A DNA stretch of 64,000 nucleotides from JAKQDH01 sp029558835 (lineage in GTDB: Bacteria > Planctomycetota > Phycisphaerae > UBA1845), in assembly GCA_035356615.1 (NCBI GenBank), contig DAOQSN010000025.1:1-64000 (forward strand), read 5' to 3'. The number at the start of each line of letters is the position of its first letter. The first letter of the stretch is position 1. Of this stretch, positions 43,914 through 53,155 are shown in pieces. Both the position numbers and the translations under genes were made by a program. A model generated the notes under the pieces. It saw only the letters and a list, made by a program, of their open reading frames with translations, was not told where the DNA came from and did no database searches.

Positions 43914-44085
43914 CCCCACCTCCAAAGTACATGCTTAGCGTCTTCGGCGTTGTGGGTGCCATGCTTTCCCGCGACCGCAGTCGCGGGTAAGCATGCCTCT
44001 GCGGCCGCGCCCCATGCCCACCCCCGCCTGCGGCGGGTGAGGGCATGGCACCCACGCTAAACAGGTACCCTCCAAAGGAGGTGGG
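43914..44085. repeat. Family B palindromic repeat
   Basis: The core GTGCCATGCTTTCCCGCGAC...CATGCCCACCCCCGCCTGCG...GGGCATGGCACCCACGC is flanked by TTAGCG/CGCTAA. Outer arms CCACCTCCAAAGTAC and GTACCCTCCAAAGGAGGTGG are complementary. The outer arms have no resemblance to those of the 53.5 kb copy. A 15-bp direct repeat GGTGGGCCACCCGGC follows (44080-44094 and 44109-44123). Confidence 0.78.
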
Positions 44086-44170
44086 CCACCCGGCGTACCT
44101 TCACCGGCGGTGGGCCACCCGGCACCGACACGCCGTGCCGTCGGTTGGCTTGCCTGCCGAGGGGAAGTGC

Positions 44171-44509
44171 CTAGCCTTCTTGCGGCGGGAGTTCGATGCG
44201 GGCGACCAGGTCCTTCAGTTCGGCCAGCAGGTTGGCGCAGTCCTCAACCGCCCCTTGCCGGGCGAATTGCTCGAGCTTGGCCGCCCTTTCGGTCAGGATC
44301 GGGAACCCATAGCCGCCGCCGGCACCCTTGAGCTGGTGGGCGGCCACCTTGAGCGTCTCGAAGTCCGTGCCCCGGATGGACTGCTCCATCACCCGCAGCC
44401 TCTCGCTGAGCCCCTCCACGAACGGGATCACGATATCCGCGAAGGTGGGATTCTCGCGCAGCAACTCGGATTGAATCGGTCCCCGGTCGGGTGATGCGTT
44501 ATCGGTCAT
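44171..44509 (-). CDS. Histidine phosphotransfer (Hpt) domain protein
   Basis: About 112 residues forming a stand-alone Hpt four-helix bundle. The phospho-accepting His58 is in AAHQLKGAGGGYGFP, the canonical HxLKG motif. It relays phosphate between response-regulator receivers in a multistep phosphorelay; no kinase or receiver gene is nearby. ATG 44509 has GGGAG upstream and the domain begins soon after. It is divergent from the next gene. Confidence 0.88.
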   Translation of the reverse strand: MTDNASPDRGPIQSELLRENPTFADIVIPFVEGLSERLRVMEQSIRGTDFETLKVAAHQLKGAGGGYGFPILTERAAKLEQFARQGAVEDCANLLAELKDLVARIELPPQEG

Positions 44510-44687
44510 GGGAATCTCCCTCACCTTTGGGCGTGCGGTCTGTTCTGGTGCTCCGAGAGTTCATCGTCAGCTTCCGACCGGGGCTTCCGTTAGCCCCTGG
44601 GGTGAGCCTCGCGTGCCGCAAGGGAGGTGCGACCATCGAAGCCGGCGTGTGGGTCCGGGCGGTGCGTCGGGCTGGTTACAGGACCCT

Positions 44688-45854
44688 GTGCGGAGTACAC
44701 TGCCGCCCGTGCTTCCTCTTGGTACGAACTGGTTTCCGAGCACCGGGCCGGCGACCGCGCCGCTGACGTGGCTGCTGCACGGAGTGTGGCGGGCGGCCAA
44801 CCGCGACGCGGGTCTGTCACCCCCTGCCCTTGACGTTGACGACCTCAACGCGGCCCTCGGACGACCGTTTCTGCTCTGCGCCGTACCTGGCGAATCGGAC
44901 GTGGAGCGCTGGGCGGCTTACGGGCAGGATGCCTTCCTGGTGGAGGTGGGTCGGCTGTTCGGGCTGGCTGTTCGCGAGATTCATCCGCCGGAGGCCGCTC
45001 GTGGGCTCGAACGCGCCGCCGAGTTTGCCCAGCACTTCGAGGCCAGCTATCTCCCGCTGGTACTGCGGGCGCTCGAGCACGATCAACCCGTGCTCGCCTG
45101 GACCGGACCCCTCGACGACCCAGCCCAGCGTGCGCGACTCCGCACCGCCATCGAGCCGCGGGCTTCAGCCCGCGCGGTGCCCCCAGACGGGGACGGCGCT
45201 ACGGTTGCGCCCTCGACCTGGGTGTTGATCGACCGCACGGCGACGACGGGACTGGGCTTGGCCGGCGTGCGGCTGGAGCCGACCGGGGCGACCGATCGGC
45301 AAGGGGTCGTCGGCCTCACAACGGTCCCCGTCGCGCTCTCCCGCCCACCCATTCAGCTTTACGTCATTGAGGAGTGCCGTCCCGTCGCCCCCGAACCCGC
45401 CGTGCTCCTTGCGGCCGCGCTGGAACATGCCCGGCGGCTGCTCGCGCGGGAGTTCGACACCCGCTTCGGCGTGCTCACCGGCCCGGCGGCCCTGGACGAG
45501 TGGAGTCAGCGGCTACGCGCCAAGACGCCTTCGGAACCCGCAGCCCAGATACACGCCGGCCTCGCTGCCACGGTCGTCGCCGGTGCGCGATCGGGTGAGC
45601 GCTTCCTGCAACGCCAGGTCACGCTCGCACCTGCACCTGAGCGTCCGTTGCTGACGACGCTGGCAGGCGCATGCGCGCAACTAGCCGAAGCGCTGGCTGA
45701 TTTCGCGGGCCCGGCCGGAGCTGCTGCCCTGACCCACGCTTCCCCGGCCTGGACGCGCTTCGCGGAAGCCCTAGCCACCGCCCGGGCGGCCTGCCTCCAG
45801 ATGCTGACGGCTCTACAGAGTTGGCACGCGCGCGGACCCACACAACGACCATGA
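44688..45854 (+). CDS. Hypothetical protein, translationally coupled to a Cys-rich protein
   Basis: About 388 residues, soluble, Ala/Leu/Arg-rich. The N-terminal half (WFPSTGPATAPLTWLLHGVW, then RPFLLCAVPGESDVERW and LPLVLRALEHDQPVLAW) and a WVLIDRTATTGLGLAG stretch suggest a peptidase-C39-like or BtrH-like alpha/beta fold, but the resemblance is weak. I do not claim a function. GTG 44688 is chosen for an AGGA four bases upstream and because the frame before it looks non-coding. The stop overlaps the start of the next gene (ATGA), so both proteins are likely made together. Confidence 0.6.
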   Translation: MRSTLPPVLPLGTNWFPSTGPATAPLTWLLHGVWRAANRDAGLSPPALDVDDLNAALGRPFLLCAVPGESDVERWAAYGQDAFLVEVGRLFGLAVREIHPPEAARGLERAAEFAQHFEASYLPLVLRALEHDQPVLAWTGPLDDPAQRARLRTAIEPRASARAVPPDGDGATVAPSTWVLIDRTATTGLGLAGVRLEPTGATDRQGVVGLTTVPVALSRPPIQLYVIEECRPVAPEPAVLLAAALEHARRLLAREFDTRFGVLTGPAALDEWSQRLRAKTPSEPAAQIHAGLAATVVAGARSGERFLQRQVTLAPAPERPLLTTLAGACAQLAEALADFAGPAGAAALTHASPAWTRFAEALATARAACLQMLTALQSWHARGPTQRP

Positions 45855-46558
45855 ACATCGCGCCGTATCCAAAGCGGGTAACCGCCATCCTCAACAAGTG
45901 GCACACCGGCGCGGTAACCGCACAGGACTGCATGGCCTGCTCATCGTCATGCTGCAGCCACGGCGGCTTCGCCATCCTGGAGAACGTGTTGGCGATCTTT
46001 GAGTTGTATGAGCGCGGCGAACTGAAACGCGAAGACTATCGCTTTCCAGAAGGTTTGTGTTTCCGGGACTTCGTGCGCACATACTTCGATGTCTTCTGGT
46101 GTCCCACCGGACGCTGGCCGTGGAGGAAGCAGATCGCCGTGTTTCACATGAAGTCCCTGTCCAGCGACGGGCAGCTCATCTCCATCCCCCCCGTGGGAGA
46201 GTCGTATTACGAGACCCGCAATGCGCTGTTCGGCGAGAACCCGTGGTTGAATAAGGGCTGCGTCTTCCTGAGCAAACGGGTAGAGGAATGGCCTTCCGAC
46301 GACAAGGACGCGACACGACGGTGCATTCTGCACCACCCGGCCTCGGCGACCCACCTGACGCAGAAGCCCATCGACTGCGTGTTCTTCGTATGCACGGAAC
46401 CGCGCGAGCCGAAGGTGCCGACCGGAGACGTCTCCGCGGATTGGCACCGAGCCCTGGCGGTCTCGTATCCAAACAGTGTGGAACGATTCCTGGCGTTGGT
46501 GGAGGAGACACCAGCGCGGCAGGAGGACGGTGCGGCCACCGCGCCCACCAACCCCTGA
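45851..46558 (+). CDS. Cys-rich protein of YkgJ-like type
   Basis: About 235 residues. The N-terminal motif CMACSSSCCSHGG (Cys27, 30, 34, 35) resembles the Cys-x2-Cys-x2/3-Cys-Cys cluster of the YkgJ/UPF0153 family, thought to bind zinc or an iron-sulfur centre. More cysteines follow (near 69, 84, 137, 160, 176, 181), enough for a second site. It is soluble, with no signal peptide. ATG 45851 overlaps the preceding stop by four bases. The partner upstream is unknown, so the pair may be a two-protein enzyme. Similar YkgJ proteins usually have no assigned reaction. Confidence 0.65.
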   Translation: MNIAPYPKRVTAILNKWHTGAVTAQDCMACSSSCCSHGGFAILENVLAIFELYERGELKREDYRFPEGLCFRDFVRTYFDVFWCPTGRWPWRKQIAVFHMKSLSSDGQLISIPPVGESYYETRNALFGENPWLNKGCVFLSKRVEEWPSDDKDATRRCILHHPASATHLTQKPIDCVFFVCTEPREPKVPTGDVSADWHRALAVSYPNSVERFLALVEETPARQEDGAATAPTNP

Positions 46559-47055
46559 TGAACGTCCGCGCTGCGGCAAAGCGCTCCGAAGCGCAACCGT
46601 GGGGAAGCGGTCGAGCGGCAACGCGGCCGCGCGCGCGGGGGGGGGCACGCGAAGGGCGACGTGGGACCGCAGCACGGCCCGACAACGCGGCCGCACGCGC
46701 GGGGGGCACGCTCAGGTGGCAGCAGCCGCGGACCCCTACCCGCGGGCGTACGCCGCCGGCTGAAACCCCTGGCGGTTCCAGCGTCCGTGAACCGGTTCTC
46801 CCGGTGCGCAGCAGCGCACGACGCCGCCGCGGGGCGGCCGATTTCGACTCCGGTGCCCAGCGGGTTATACTGCCCCACTGGTCGCCTATGACCTTGGCAG
46901 CCGGTCGCGGAGCCCCCCGGGCTGGACGGGGAGCCTCGAAGACCGGGGCGTCTGGCGGTTCCCACGTCGGCCGCGGGGGGCCGACGTTCCTTCTCCAACG
47001 AGCTGCCAGAGCGACGGCTGAGGGAGGATCCAGCCGCTTGGAGGAAGTGTCGCCG
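46559..47055. other. GC-rich gap before mutL
   Basis: 497 bp without a credible gene, although one frame stays open into mutL. It contains direct GCAACGCGGCCGCGCGCGGG and GACAACGCGGCCGCACGCGC blocks (46618 on and 46680 on). A GGCGGTTCCCACGTCGGCCG element (46954 on) matches 35173-35210 in complement, followed by CGGGGGGCCGACGTTCC, which pairs with it. Confidence 0.5.
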
Positions 47056-49068
47056 ATGACCACTGCGCCCGCGTGTCGCATTCAGGTGCTGCCCGACCTG
47101 CTGGTCCGCAAGATCGCGGCCGGCGAGGTCATCGAGCGCCCCGCCAGCGTGGTCAAGGAGCTGGTCGAAAACGCGATCGACGCCGGCGCACGCCGCGTGG
47201 CCGTCACCATCGAGGACGGCGGCAAGCAGCTCATTCGTGTGGTGGACGACGGCGGCGGGATGACGGCCGAGGAGCTGCGCCTGGCCGTCCTGCCCCACGC
47301 CACCAGCAAGATACTCATCGAGCCGGACCTGTATCACATCGAGACGATGGGCTTCCGCGGCGAGGCGCTGGCGAGCATCTCGGCCGTCGCCCGCCTGCGG
47401 ATGGTCTCACGTGTGCCGGACGCCGTCGAGGGTCACGAAATCCGCGTGGCCGCGGACCAAGTGGAGCTGAGCCGGGCGGCCGGGTGCCCGCCGGGGACGA
47501 CCATCGAGGTGCGCGACCTGTTCTTCAACGTACCCGCGCGGCGCAAGTTCCTGCGCACGTCCACAACGGAATCGGGGCACGTGCACGACCAGTTCGCCCG
47601 CGTGGCGCTCGCCCACCCAGCCGTCGCGTTCGAGCTGGCCAGCGGCGCCCGCCCCGTCCACCAGCTCCCCGGCGGCGTCACTCGGCTCGAACGCCTGGCC
47701 CAGTTTTTCGGGGCGGAGCTTGCCCAGGCCCTGCTTCACATTGAGCGTCACGAGCAGGGCCTGAGTCTGGACGCCTATGCCGCCCCGCCCGCCCAGTCCC
47801 GCGCGACCGCCCAGTGGCAGTACGTGTTCGTCAACGGTCGCTACATCCGCGACCGGTTCGTGCAGCACGCGATCAAGGAGGCATACCGCGGCCTGATGGA
47901 ACCGAGCCGCCAGGCGGTGATCTTCCTGTTTCTGGAGGTGGACCCGGGCTTGGTCGACGTGAACGTGCATCCGACTAAGATCGAGGTCCGCTGGGCCGAC
48001 TCGAACCTTGTCCATTCGCAGGTGCTCAGCGCCCTGCGGGAGGCCTTCCAGCGGGCGGACTTGACGCCCGCCCTGCGTACCCCCTGGGCACCCGGCTCGG
48101 AAGCGGCCGCGGACGAGGACCGCGTTCGCCACGAGCTGGCGGCCGCGTTGAAGGCCGCCGTTCCGATCGTGCCGCCCGGCTTCGGTCCGACCGGCCGACC
48201 CGCGGGCGAAGCACCCGCCGGGCATCCCGCCTGGACCCGATGCGCGCCGTCGCAGGGGCAGTCCGGCCACGCCCCCCAGGGAATCGGCGGTTTGCCCGGC
48301 GGGTCACCCGCGGGACCGCTGGGTGACGCAGCTTGGCGGGCGCTGTATGCCGGTCCGTCGAGCCCGGCCGCTGGTGGTCTGGACGGGGCGCCACCACCCG
48401 AGGGTGGATTGCCAGCCGGATTCGGCCAGGCCCGCACCGGCCTCGAAGGGGCAGCGGCACGCGCCGAGGGACCAGGCGCCACCGGAGGTAACGCCGCCCC
48501 GCGGGCCATTCAGATGCACAATCTCTACCTCGTGGTCGAGACCGACGACGGCATCATGATCATCGACCAGCACGCCCTGCACGAACGCGTGCTCTACGAG
48601 GAGTTGCGCCGCCGGCTGACGCAGGGGACACTGGAAGCCCAGCGACTCCTGCTCCCCGAGACCATCAAGGTCACTCCCGCGCAGCTTGGCATCATCGAGA
48701 CGCACGCCGCGCTCCTGCAGCGACTGGGCATCGAGTTGGCCCCCTTCGGCCCGGACGCCGTGGCCGTCCATACGTTCCCGATGCTGCTCAAGGACGTGAA
48801 CGTGCCGGCCTTTCTGCGCGACCTGCTTGACCAGCTTGGGCAGCAGGCGACCCAACACGTCGAGACCGAGGTTGTCATTCACAAGCTGCTGGACATGATG
48901 GCCTGCAAGGCCGCCGTAAAGGCTGGCGACGCCCTGACGGATGAGGAGATCGCCACGCTGGTTCGGCACCGGCACCTGGTGGACCGGGCGAGCAGTTGCC
49001 CGCACGGCCGGCCGACCATGCTGCGCCTGACCCGCGGCGAACTGGAGAAGCAGTTCAAACGGAAGTAG
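47056..49068 (+). CDS. mutL: DNA mismatch repair protein MutL (endonuclease-type)
   Basis: About 670 residues. The N-terminal GHKL ATPase domain has VVKELVENAIDAGA (Glu35, Asn39), DDGGGMTAEEL, TMGFRGEALASIS and KFLRTSTTESGH. A linker of about 150 Gly/Pro/Ala-rich residues leads to the C-terminal domain with DQHALHERVLYEEL near 505. That matches the DQHA-x2-E-x4-E metal-binding nicking motif, and CPHGRP lies near 649. This MutL should therefore nick DNA itself, as in bacteria without MutH. ATG 47056 is the natural start of the ATPase domain. MutS is not in the window; purN follows 293 bp later. Confidence 0.96.
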   Translation: MTTAPACRIQVLPDLLVRKIAAGEVIERPASVVKELVENAIDAGARRVAVTIEDGGKQLIRVVDDGGGMTAEELRLAVLPHATSKILIEPDLYHIETMGFRGEALASISAVARLRMVSRVPDAVEGHEIRVAADQVELSRAAGCPPGTTIEVRDLFFNVPARRKFLRTSTTESGHVHDQFARVALAHPAVAFELASGARPVHQLPGGVTRLERLAQFFGAELAQALLHIERHEQGLSLDAYAAPPAQSRATAQWQYVFVNGRYIRDRFVQHAIKEAYRGLMEPSRQAVIFLFLEVDPGLVDVNVHPTKIEVRWADSNLVHSQVLSALREAFQRADLTPALRTPWAPGSEAAADEDRVRHELAAALKAAVPIVPPGFGPTGRPAGEAPAGHPAWTRCAPSQGQSGHAPQGIGGLPGGSPAGPLGDAAWRALYAGPSSPAAGGLDGAPPPEGGLPAGFGQARTGLEGAAARAEGPGATGGNAAPRAIQMHNLYLVVETDDGIMIIDQHALHERVLYEELRRRLTQGTLEAQRLLLPETIKVTPAQLGIIETHAALLQRLGIELAPFGPDAVAVHTFPMLLKDVNVPAFLRDLLDQLGQQATQHVETEVVIHKLLDMMACKAAVKAGDALTDEEIATLVRHRHLVDRASSCPHGRPTMLRLTRGELEKQFKRK

Positions 49069-49107
49069 GAGACCGTCTCAAGACCCCCCTCGCATCGGGG
49101 GAGTCCT

Positions 49108-49145
49108 GACCCCTCTCCCCGCGGGAGAGGGGCAGGGGTGAGGGC
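49108..49145. repeat. Family C repeat
   Basis: CCCCTCTCCCCGCGGGAGAG followed by GGGCAGGGGTGAGGG, then GCGGCGCAAACGAAGACGCC. The trailing GAAGACGCCCC is shared with the 35.4 kb copy. It lies just past the mutL stop and could act as a terminator, but there is no T-run. Confidence 0.75.
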
Positions 49146-49361
49146 GGCGCAAACGAAGACGCCCCGGATACAACGGCGCGCTTGCCCGCAGCGCAGCAGA
49201 CCCTGAACGCGCGCGCCGGGGAGGCGAGTGCCGAAGTAGCTTCCTCGTTGCGGCTCGCTTCAGCGAGCGTGGTGTTCGCTATGTCGAGACCTTCGGAGTC
49301 CAAGCCTGATCCCGTACGACAGCCGTCGGCAGCACGGTGCGGCCTCCCTGCGACACCCGGC

Positions 49362-49988
49362 ATGCGCGGGCTGCTGCGCCTGGCGGTCCTCATCTCCGGC
49401 GGCGGTCGGACCCTGCTCAACCTGCACGAGCGCATCCGCGACGGATCGCTGCCGGCACGCATCGACGTAGTGGTCTGCTCGCGCCGTGGGGTGGCGGGCA
49501 TCGAGCGCGCTCGGTCAGCCGGTCTGCCGCTTACCGTTGTCGAGCGGCGGTGCCTGTCCGAGGAGGAGTTCCAGCAGGCTCTGACTGCAGCCATCGGCGA
49601 TGTCGACCTGGTATGCCTGGCCGGCTTCTTGTCCCTATGGCGCATCCCACCGCAGTTCGCGGGGCGTGTGATGAACATCCACCCGGCCCTGCTGCCGGAC
49701 TTTGGCGGGCACGGCATGTACGGCCAACGCGTGCACGAGGCGGTGCTGGCCGCCGGCAGGACGGAGAGCGGCTGCACGGTGCATTTCTGCGACAACGAAT
49801 ACGACCACGGCCCCATCATCCTGCAGCGCCGTGTGCCGGTCCTGCCCACCGACACCCCTGACACCCTGGCCGAACGTGTCTTCGCCGAGGAATGCATCGC
49901 CTACCCGGAGGCAATCCGCCTCTTCGCCACCGCCCGCCTGCGGATCGAACGCCGTCGAGTGGTCATCCTGCCGCACGAGGCGCGTTGA
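49362..49988 (+). CDS. purN: Phosphoribosylglycinamide formyltransferase
   Basis: About 208 residues of the formyltransferase fold. LAVLISGGGRTLLNLHERI is at the start, and VMNIHPALLPDFGGHGMYG contains the catalytic Asn and His. VHFCDNEYDHGPIILQR has the catalytic Asp. It adds the formyl group from 10-formyl-THF to GAR in purine synthesis. ATG 49362 places the phosphate-binding loop at the usual distance; ATG 49281 would add 27 unconserved residues. Length matches PurN. It stands alone in its strand context. Confidence 0.93.
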   Translation: MRGLLRLAVLISGGGRTLLNLHERIRDGSLPARIDVVVCSRRGVAGIERARSAGLPLTVVERRCLSEEEFQQALTAAIGDVDLVCLAGFLSLWRIPPQFAGRVMNIHPALLPDFGGHGMYGQRVHEAVLAAGRTESGCTVHFCDNEYDHGPIILQRRVPVLPTDTPDTLAERVFAEECIAYPEAIRLFATARLRIERRRVVILPHEAR

Positions 49989-50083
49989 GCGTGAACCAGC
50001 CGGGGAGTTGCCCAGACCGCGACAACTGCTGACCCGCCCGCGTGGACCGTCCCCATGCTTGGGCATCGAGCGAGTTCGCACGA

Positions 50084-51199
50084 TCAGCGCGGGCCTTGAA
50101 CGCTGGCGCGGAGGAGAGTGCGGTAGTAGCGCCGGATTTCGTCCAGCTTCCGGTCGAGGATTTCATCCCGGCCGCGGTAGCGATGCGGCGAGCCGGCCAG
50201 GGCGATGAACCACTTGACGGCCGATGCGTAGTCGTCGAGGTCGATGTACTCCGGCGCGATCCTCTTGCGCCGGGCATCCACGTTGTGGTAGTTGCCCAGC
50301 GCCAGGCAGATGCCGGTGGCTTCGTATCCCAGCGCGCAGTACGCGCTCGATTCGCACGTGCCGCCGTCCATGAGCTTGCGCTGAAACTTGAAGGCGCGGT
50401 CCCGAGCGGCCAGTTCCGTCGCCACGCGCTGGCAATGGGCGGTGACGGCCGCGGTGAACGTGCTCGCCTTGTCGCCGGCGCGGAGGATCACGCCATCGCC
50501 CATCCGGGCGAACGGGCGTTCGGAGCTCGTCTCCATCGCCACGACGAAACACCGTTTCGGGATGGTGCCCGCATGGGCGGCCGCCAATGCCCCTACGAAG
50601 CCCACCTCTTCCGCCCGCGTGAACAGGAAGTACGCCTCACAGGACTGCCGCCGCCCCGCAAGGCGGTCGAGCGCATCCAGCATGGCCGCGGCACCCGCCA
50701 GATCGTCGCACCCCCGGGCGTAGATGCGTCGCCCGCGGATCACCGGATCGGGCAGGTCCCACATGCCGATGCTGCGCGGCGGAACCGGCTGCTTGACCGC
50801 GATCCGCACCTGCCCGACGCGCAGCGTGCCGAACTGCCGCACCGTGGTGGTGGATTCGATGCGCCCGCGGACCCAGGCCCCCTCCACCCAGAAGCGCACG
50901 GCCGCACCAGGGAAGTACTCCGGCGGCACCCCGCCGCGCCAGGTTGCCCGCAAGCGTCCCCGGCCGAGCATTCGCTCCGCCACGAAGCCCGGATGATCGA
51001 GATGGGCCGTCAGGCACACCGGCCGAGGTATGCCCCGCGTACCGCGGCGCAGGTGCGCAAGCAAGTTGCCGCTCGCATCGGCCTTCACAGTGACGCCCGG
51101 GCGCGCGGCACAGAACCGCCGCACGTAGTCGATCACCAGGTGCTCGGCAAAGGGTGCCGTCGGCAACGCCAGCATCTCACACAGGGTTCGCTGACTCAT
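50084..51199 (-). CDS. M42-family metallo-aminopeptidase-like protein
   Basis: About 371 residues of the co-catalytic zinc peptidase clan (M42/M28/M20). Metal and catalytic positions are visible: His-Asp in TAHLDHPGF, Asp in ARGCDDLAGAA, Glu-Glu in FTRAEEVGFVGA, Glu in VAMETSSERP, and a late His in GNYHNVD. It likely trims N-terminal residues from peptides in the cytosol. The first metal Asp spacing (HLDHPG) is that of M42 glutamyl/leucyl aminopeptidases. ATG 51199 is favoured over TTG 51211. A small membrane protein gene lies upstream on the same strand. Confidence 0.85.
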   Translation of the reverse strand: MSQRTLCEMLALPTAPFAEHLVIDYVRRFCAARPGVTVKADASGNLLAHLRRGTRGIPRPVCLTAHLDHPGFVAERMLGRGRLRATWRGGVPPEYFPGAAVRFWVEGAWVRGRIESTTTVRQFGTLRVGQVRIAVKQPVPPRSIGMWDLPDPVIRGRRIYARGCDDLAGAAAMLDALDRLAGRRQSCEAYFLFTRAEEVGFVGALAAAHAGTIPKRCFVVAMETSSERPFARMGDGVILRAGDKASTFTAAVTAHCQRVATELAARDRAFKFQRKLMDGGTCESSAYCALGYEATGICLALGNYHNVDARRKRIAPEYIDLDDYASAVKWFIALAGSPHRYRGRDEILDRKLDEIRRYYRTLLRASVQGPR

Positions 51200-51304
51200 G
51201 GTAGGCGCCAAGTGGCCGGCGTGACGAAAGAGCCTGGCTCGAGCGGGGCAAAGCGCCGCAGCGAGCGCCGCCGGCTCGGTGCCCGCTGCCGACCCGACGG
51301 GATC

Positions 51305-51679
51305 CTAAGCCGACGAGGGAACCTGCAGCCGCAGCAGCACGAACGCAGCCAGCAGGATGAAGTCAAGGGTGATCACCGAGCCGCCCACGAAGAAACCGAG
51401 CCACGACCAAGCTTGCCGCGGGTTGCGGCGCTGCCCAGCGCTGCTCCAGCCCAAAAGACACCCGACGACGCCGAGCAGGCCGGAGACCGCCACCGTACCC
51501 AGGTACACCGGCAAGAACTTGCTTCCCTCGGTGTAGAGGACCTGCCCCACGTCGAAGTGGAAGTTCCGCACGAACAAGGCGGCGGCCCCGAGAAGCGGCA
51601 CCACGGCCGCCACGGACAGAATGAGGGCATACACGGCTTGCACGTCATAGCGACGCAAACTGACTCGAGCCACGGCCAT
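51305..51679 (-). CDS. Four-helix integral membrane protein
   Basis: About 124 residues with three or four hydrophobic segments: AVYALILSVAAVVPLLGAAA, FLPVYLGTVAVSGLLGVVG, WLGFFVGGSVITLDFILLAA. No family was recognised. The start could be ATG 51679 or GTG 51673; an AGGAG directly abuts the ATG and is better spaced for the GTG. The longer frame upstream runs into a family A repeat and is not coding. Confidence 0.6.
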   Translation of the reverse strand: MAVARVSLRRYDVQAVYALILSVAAVVPLLGAAALFVRNFHFDVGQVLYTEGSKFLPVYLGTVAVSGLLGVVGCLLGWSSAGQRRNPRQAWSWLGFFVGGSVITLDFILLAAFVLLRLQVPSSA

Positions 51680-51806
51680 CTCCTGCAAGTCAACAGCCTC
51701 TTCGCTCGCCCAACCGGCCCCATTGTACGGTCGCACCCCACGCCGTCCACTCCAGACCGCCATCCTACAGCGCCCCGCGTCACCGGGGAACCGACCGTTG
51801 GGGTGA

Positions 51807-51903
51807 GGTGGCATGGCCAAGCGTAGCGCCGCCATGCCTTCTCACGTGTCCGAGGCTGCCATCTGCAACAGCATGCCGGCGCCTTCGGCTTGGGCAGGGC
51901 ACC
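51807..51903. repeat. Family A palindromic repeat copy
   Basis: GGTGGCATGGCCAAGCGTAG...GCCATGCC and GCATGCCGGCGCCTTCGGCT with a right end TTGGGCAGGGCACC. The right terminus has changed from CATGCCACC to CAGGGCACC. It is preceded by GGGGAACCGACC, a flank nearly shared with the 54.7 kb copy. Confidence 0.75.
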
Positions 51904-51970
51904 CCCCGGGGGGTTCCGAGCCGTGTCGTCGTATGTAGACGCCCCCGCCGGAGGGCGGCAAGCACCCTCC

Positions 51971-53155
51971 TCAGCGCAGGGCCTGCTGGGGGTCAAACGG
52001 TAGTTGCAGTACGAATCGCAGCCACTCCCGGTTCAGGACGTCATCGACCGGGCCGAAGGCGGCCTCGAAGTCCGCCAGCTCGCCGGCAGCGGACGGCGGC
52101 GGCCCCGGGGCGCGCCGCCCCATCTGCTCCAGGTACCGCGCCAGGGCCTCCGGCCGCTTGCGGCTGAGGTACAACACCAGAGCGTTCGCCTCGGCGTAGC
52201 GACGGGCCACGTCCTCCGCCTTTTCGAGAAACACCGCCGGGTCACTCACGAGGCGTTGCACCCCGACGACTCGCCCGTCCGCGAACGCGGCCGCCAGCTC
52301 AGCCTCCGGCAGGCGACTCACCTTCCGCTCCACGCCGATCGCCTCACGCAAGTCGGCCAAGCGGACGTGATTGACGGCCAACTTCCCGCCCGCGGCACTT
52401 CCCTGGAGCACCTCGAACTGCGTCGCCAGACCCTCCGCCAACCAGGGGGGATTCCACTGTCCACGCGCGTGCACTCCGATGTTGAACAGCACGTGATGGG
52501 CGGCCTCGTGTTGCACCACAAGCTGGTTGATCTTCCTGACCAGCAGGTCACGGCGACCGCGCAGCGCGGTCGAGTCGCTTTGCAGCCCGCGCACCTGCGC
52601 GCTGTCCGCCGATCCGGGCTGGGTAGTCGCCGCCTTGATCCGCGCCTGCAGTTGTTCGAGATGCTCCGTCAGCCTTTGCATATCGGGGCGGTTGAGCGCG
52701 TTGGCGAAGACCGCCCGGTTGGTGCCCTGGTCGTAGAAACCCTCTGCCGATGACGTCCGCAGACCCGTCCGCTCCGCGTAGCGCTGCAAGTCCTCGACCC
52801 GATCGAAGAAGATGACTGCGAGCCGTTGGCGCGGCGGATGAACCGGTAGACCGCCGGCCTCACAGAATCTCCACACCGCGTTAAAGGTTCCCTCCAGCCG
52901 GTCCACCAGACCGCGCAGGACCTCGTGGGGCACGTCGTAGGCAATCGTGAAGTGGTCCGTCTCGCGGATGCGGAAGCTCTCGCCGGCCACCTCCCTCAGT
53001 GCGGCCGCCAGTTGGGCATCAGGCTCCAGCGCGGGGGGGATCGCCCCCGCGCACGCTGCCGCCGACACCCAGAGGCCCGCCACGGCAAACCGTCCCCCGC
53101 GCCGGAACTCCACCGGGCAGCAGGACCGGACCTGGCTGTCTTGGCCGCAACGCAT
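51971..53155 (-). CDS. Secreted DUF1570-type metalloprotease-like protein
   Basis: About 394 residues. A signal sequence (FAVAGLWVSAAACAGA) is followed by a domain with the gluzincin motif VVQHEAAHHVLFNIG (His-Glu-x2-His) and a downstream Glu in WLAEGLATQFE, the layout of planctomycete DUF1570 proteins. FTIAYDVPHEVLRGLVDRLE and LAVIFFDRVEDLQRYAE precede it, as in that family. The motif would bind zinc and could cleave peptides, but no substrate or activity is established for the family that I know. ATG 53155 has GGAG eight bases upstream. Confidence 0.8.
   Translation of the reverse strand: MRCGQDSQVRSCCPVEFRRGGRFAVAGLWVSAAACAGAIPPALEPDAQLAAALREVAGESFRIRETDHFTIAYDVPHEVLRGLVDRLEGTFNAVWRFCEAGGLPVHPPRQRLAVIFFDRVEDLQRYAERTGLRTSSAEGFYDQGTNRAVFANALNRPDMQRLTEHLEQLQARIKAATTQPGSADSAQVRGLQSDSTALRGRRDLLVRKINQLVVQHEAAHHVLFNIGVHARGQWNPPWLAEGLATQFEVLQGSAAGGKLAVNHVRLADLREAIGVERKVSRLPEAELAAAFADGRVVGVQRLVSDPAVFLEKAEDVARRYAEANALVLYLSRKRPEALARYLEQMGRRAPGPPPSAAGELADFEAAFGPVDDVLNREWLRFVLQLPFDPQQALR

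Noticed and set aside
46288..47055. Extension of mutL by 256 codons upstream
   Set aside because: The extension overlaps the Cys-rich protein gene in another frame and is Arg/Pro-rich; the ATPase domain starts properly at 47056.
50042..51826. 594-codon plus-strand frame opposite the M42 peptidase
   Set aside because: Antisense to a gene with metal-binding motifs.
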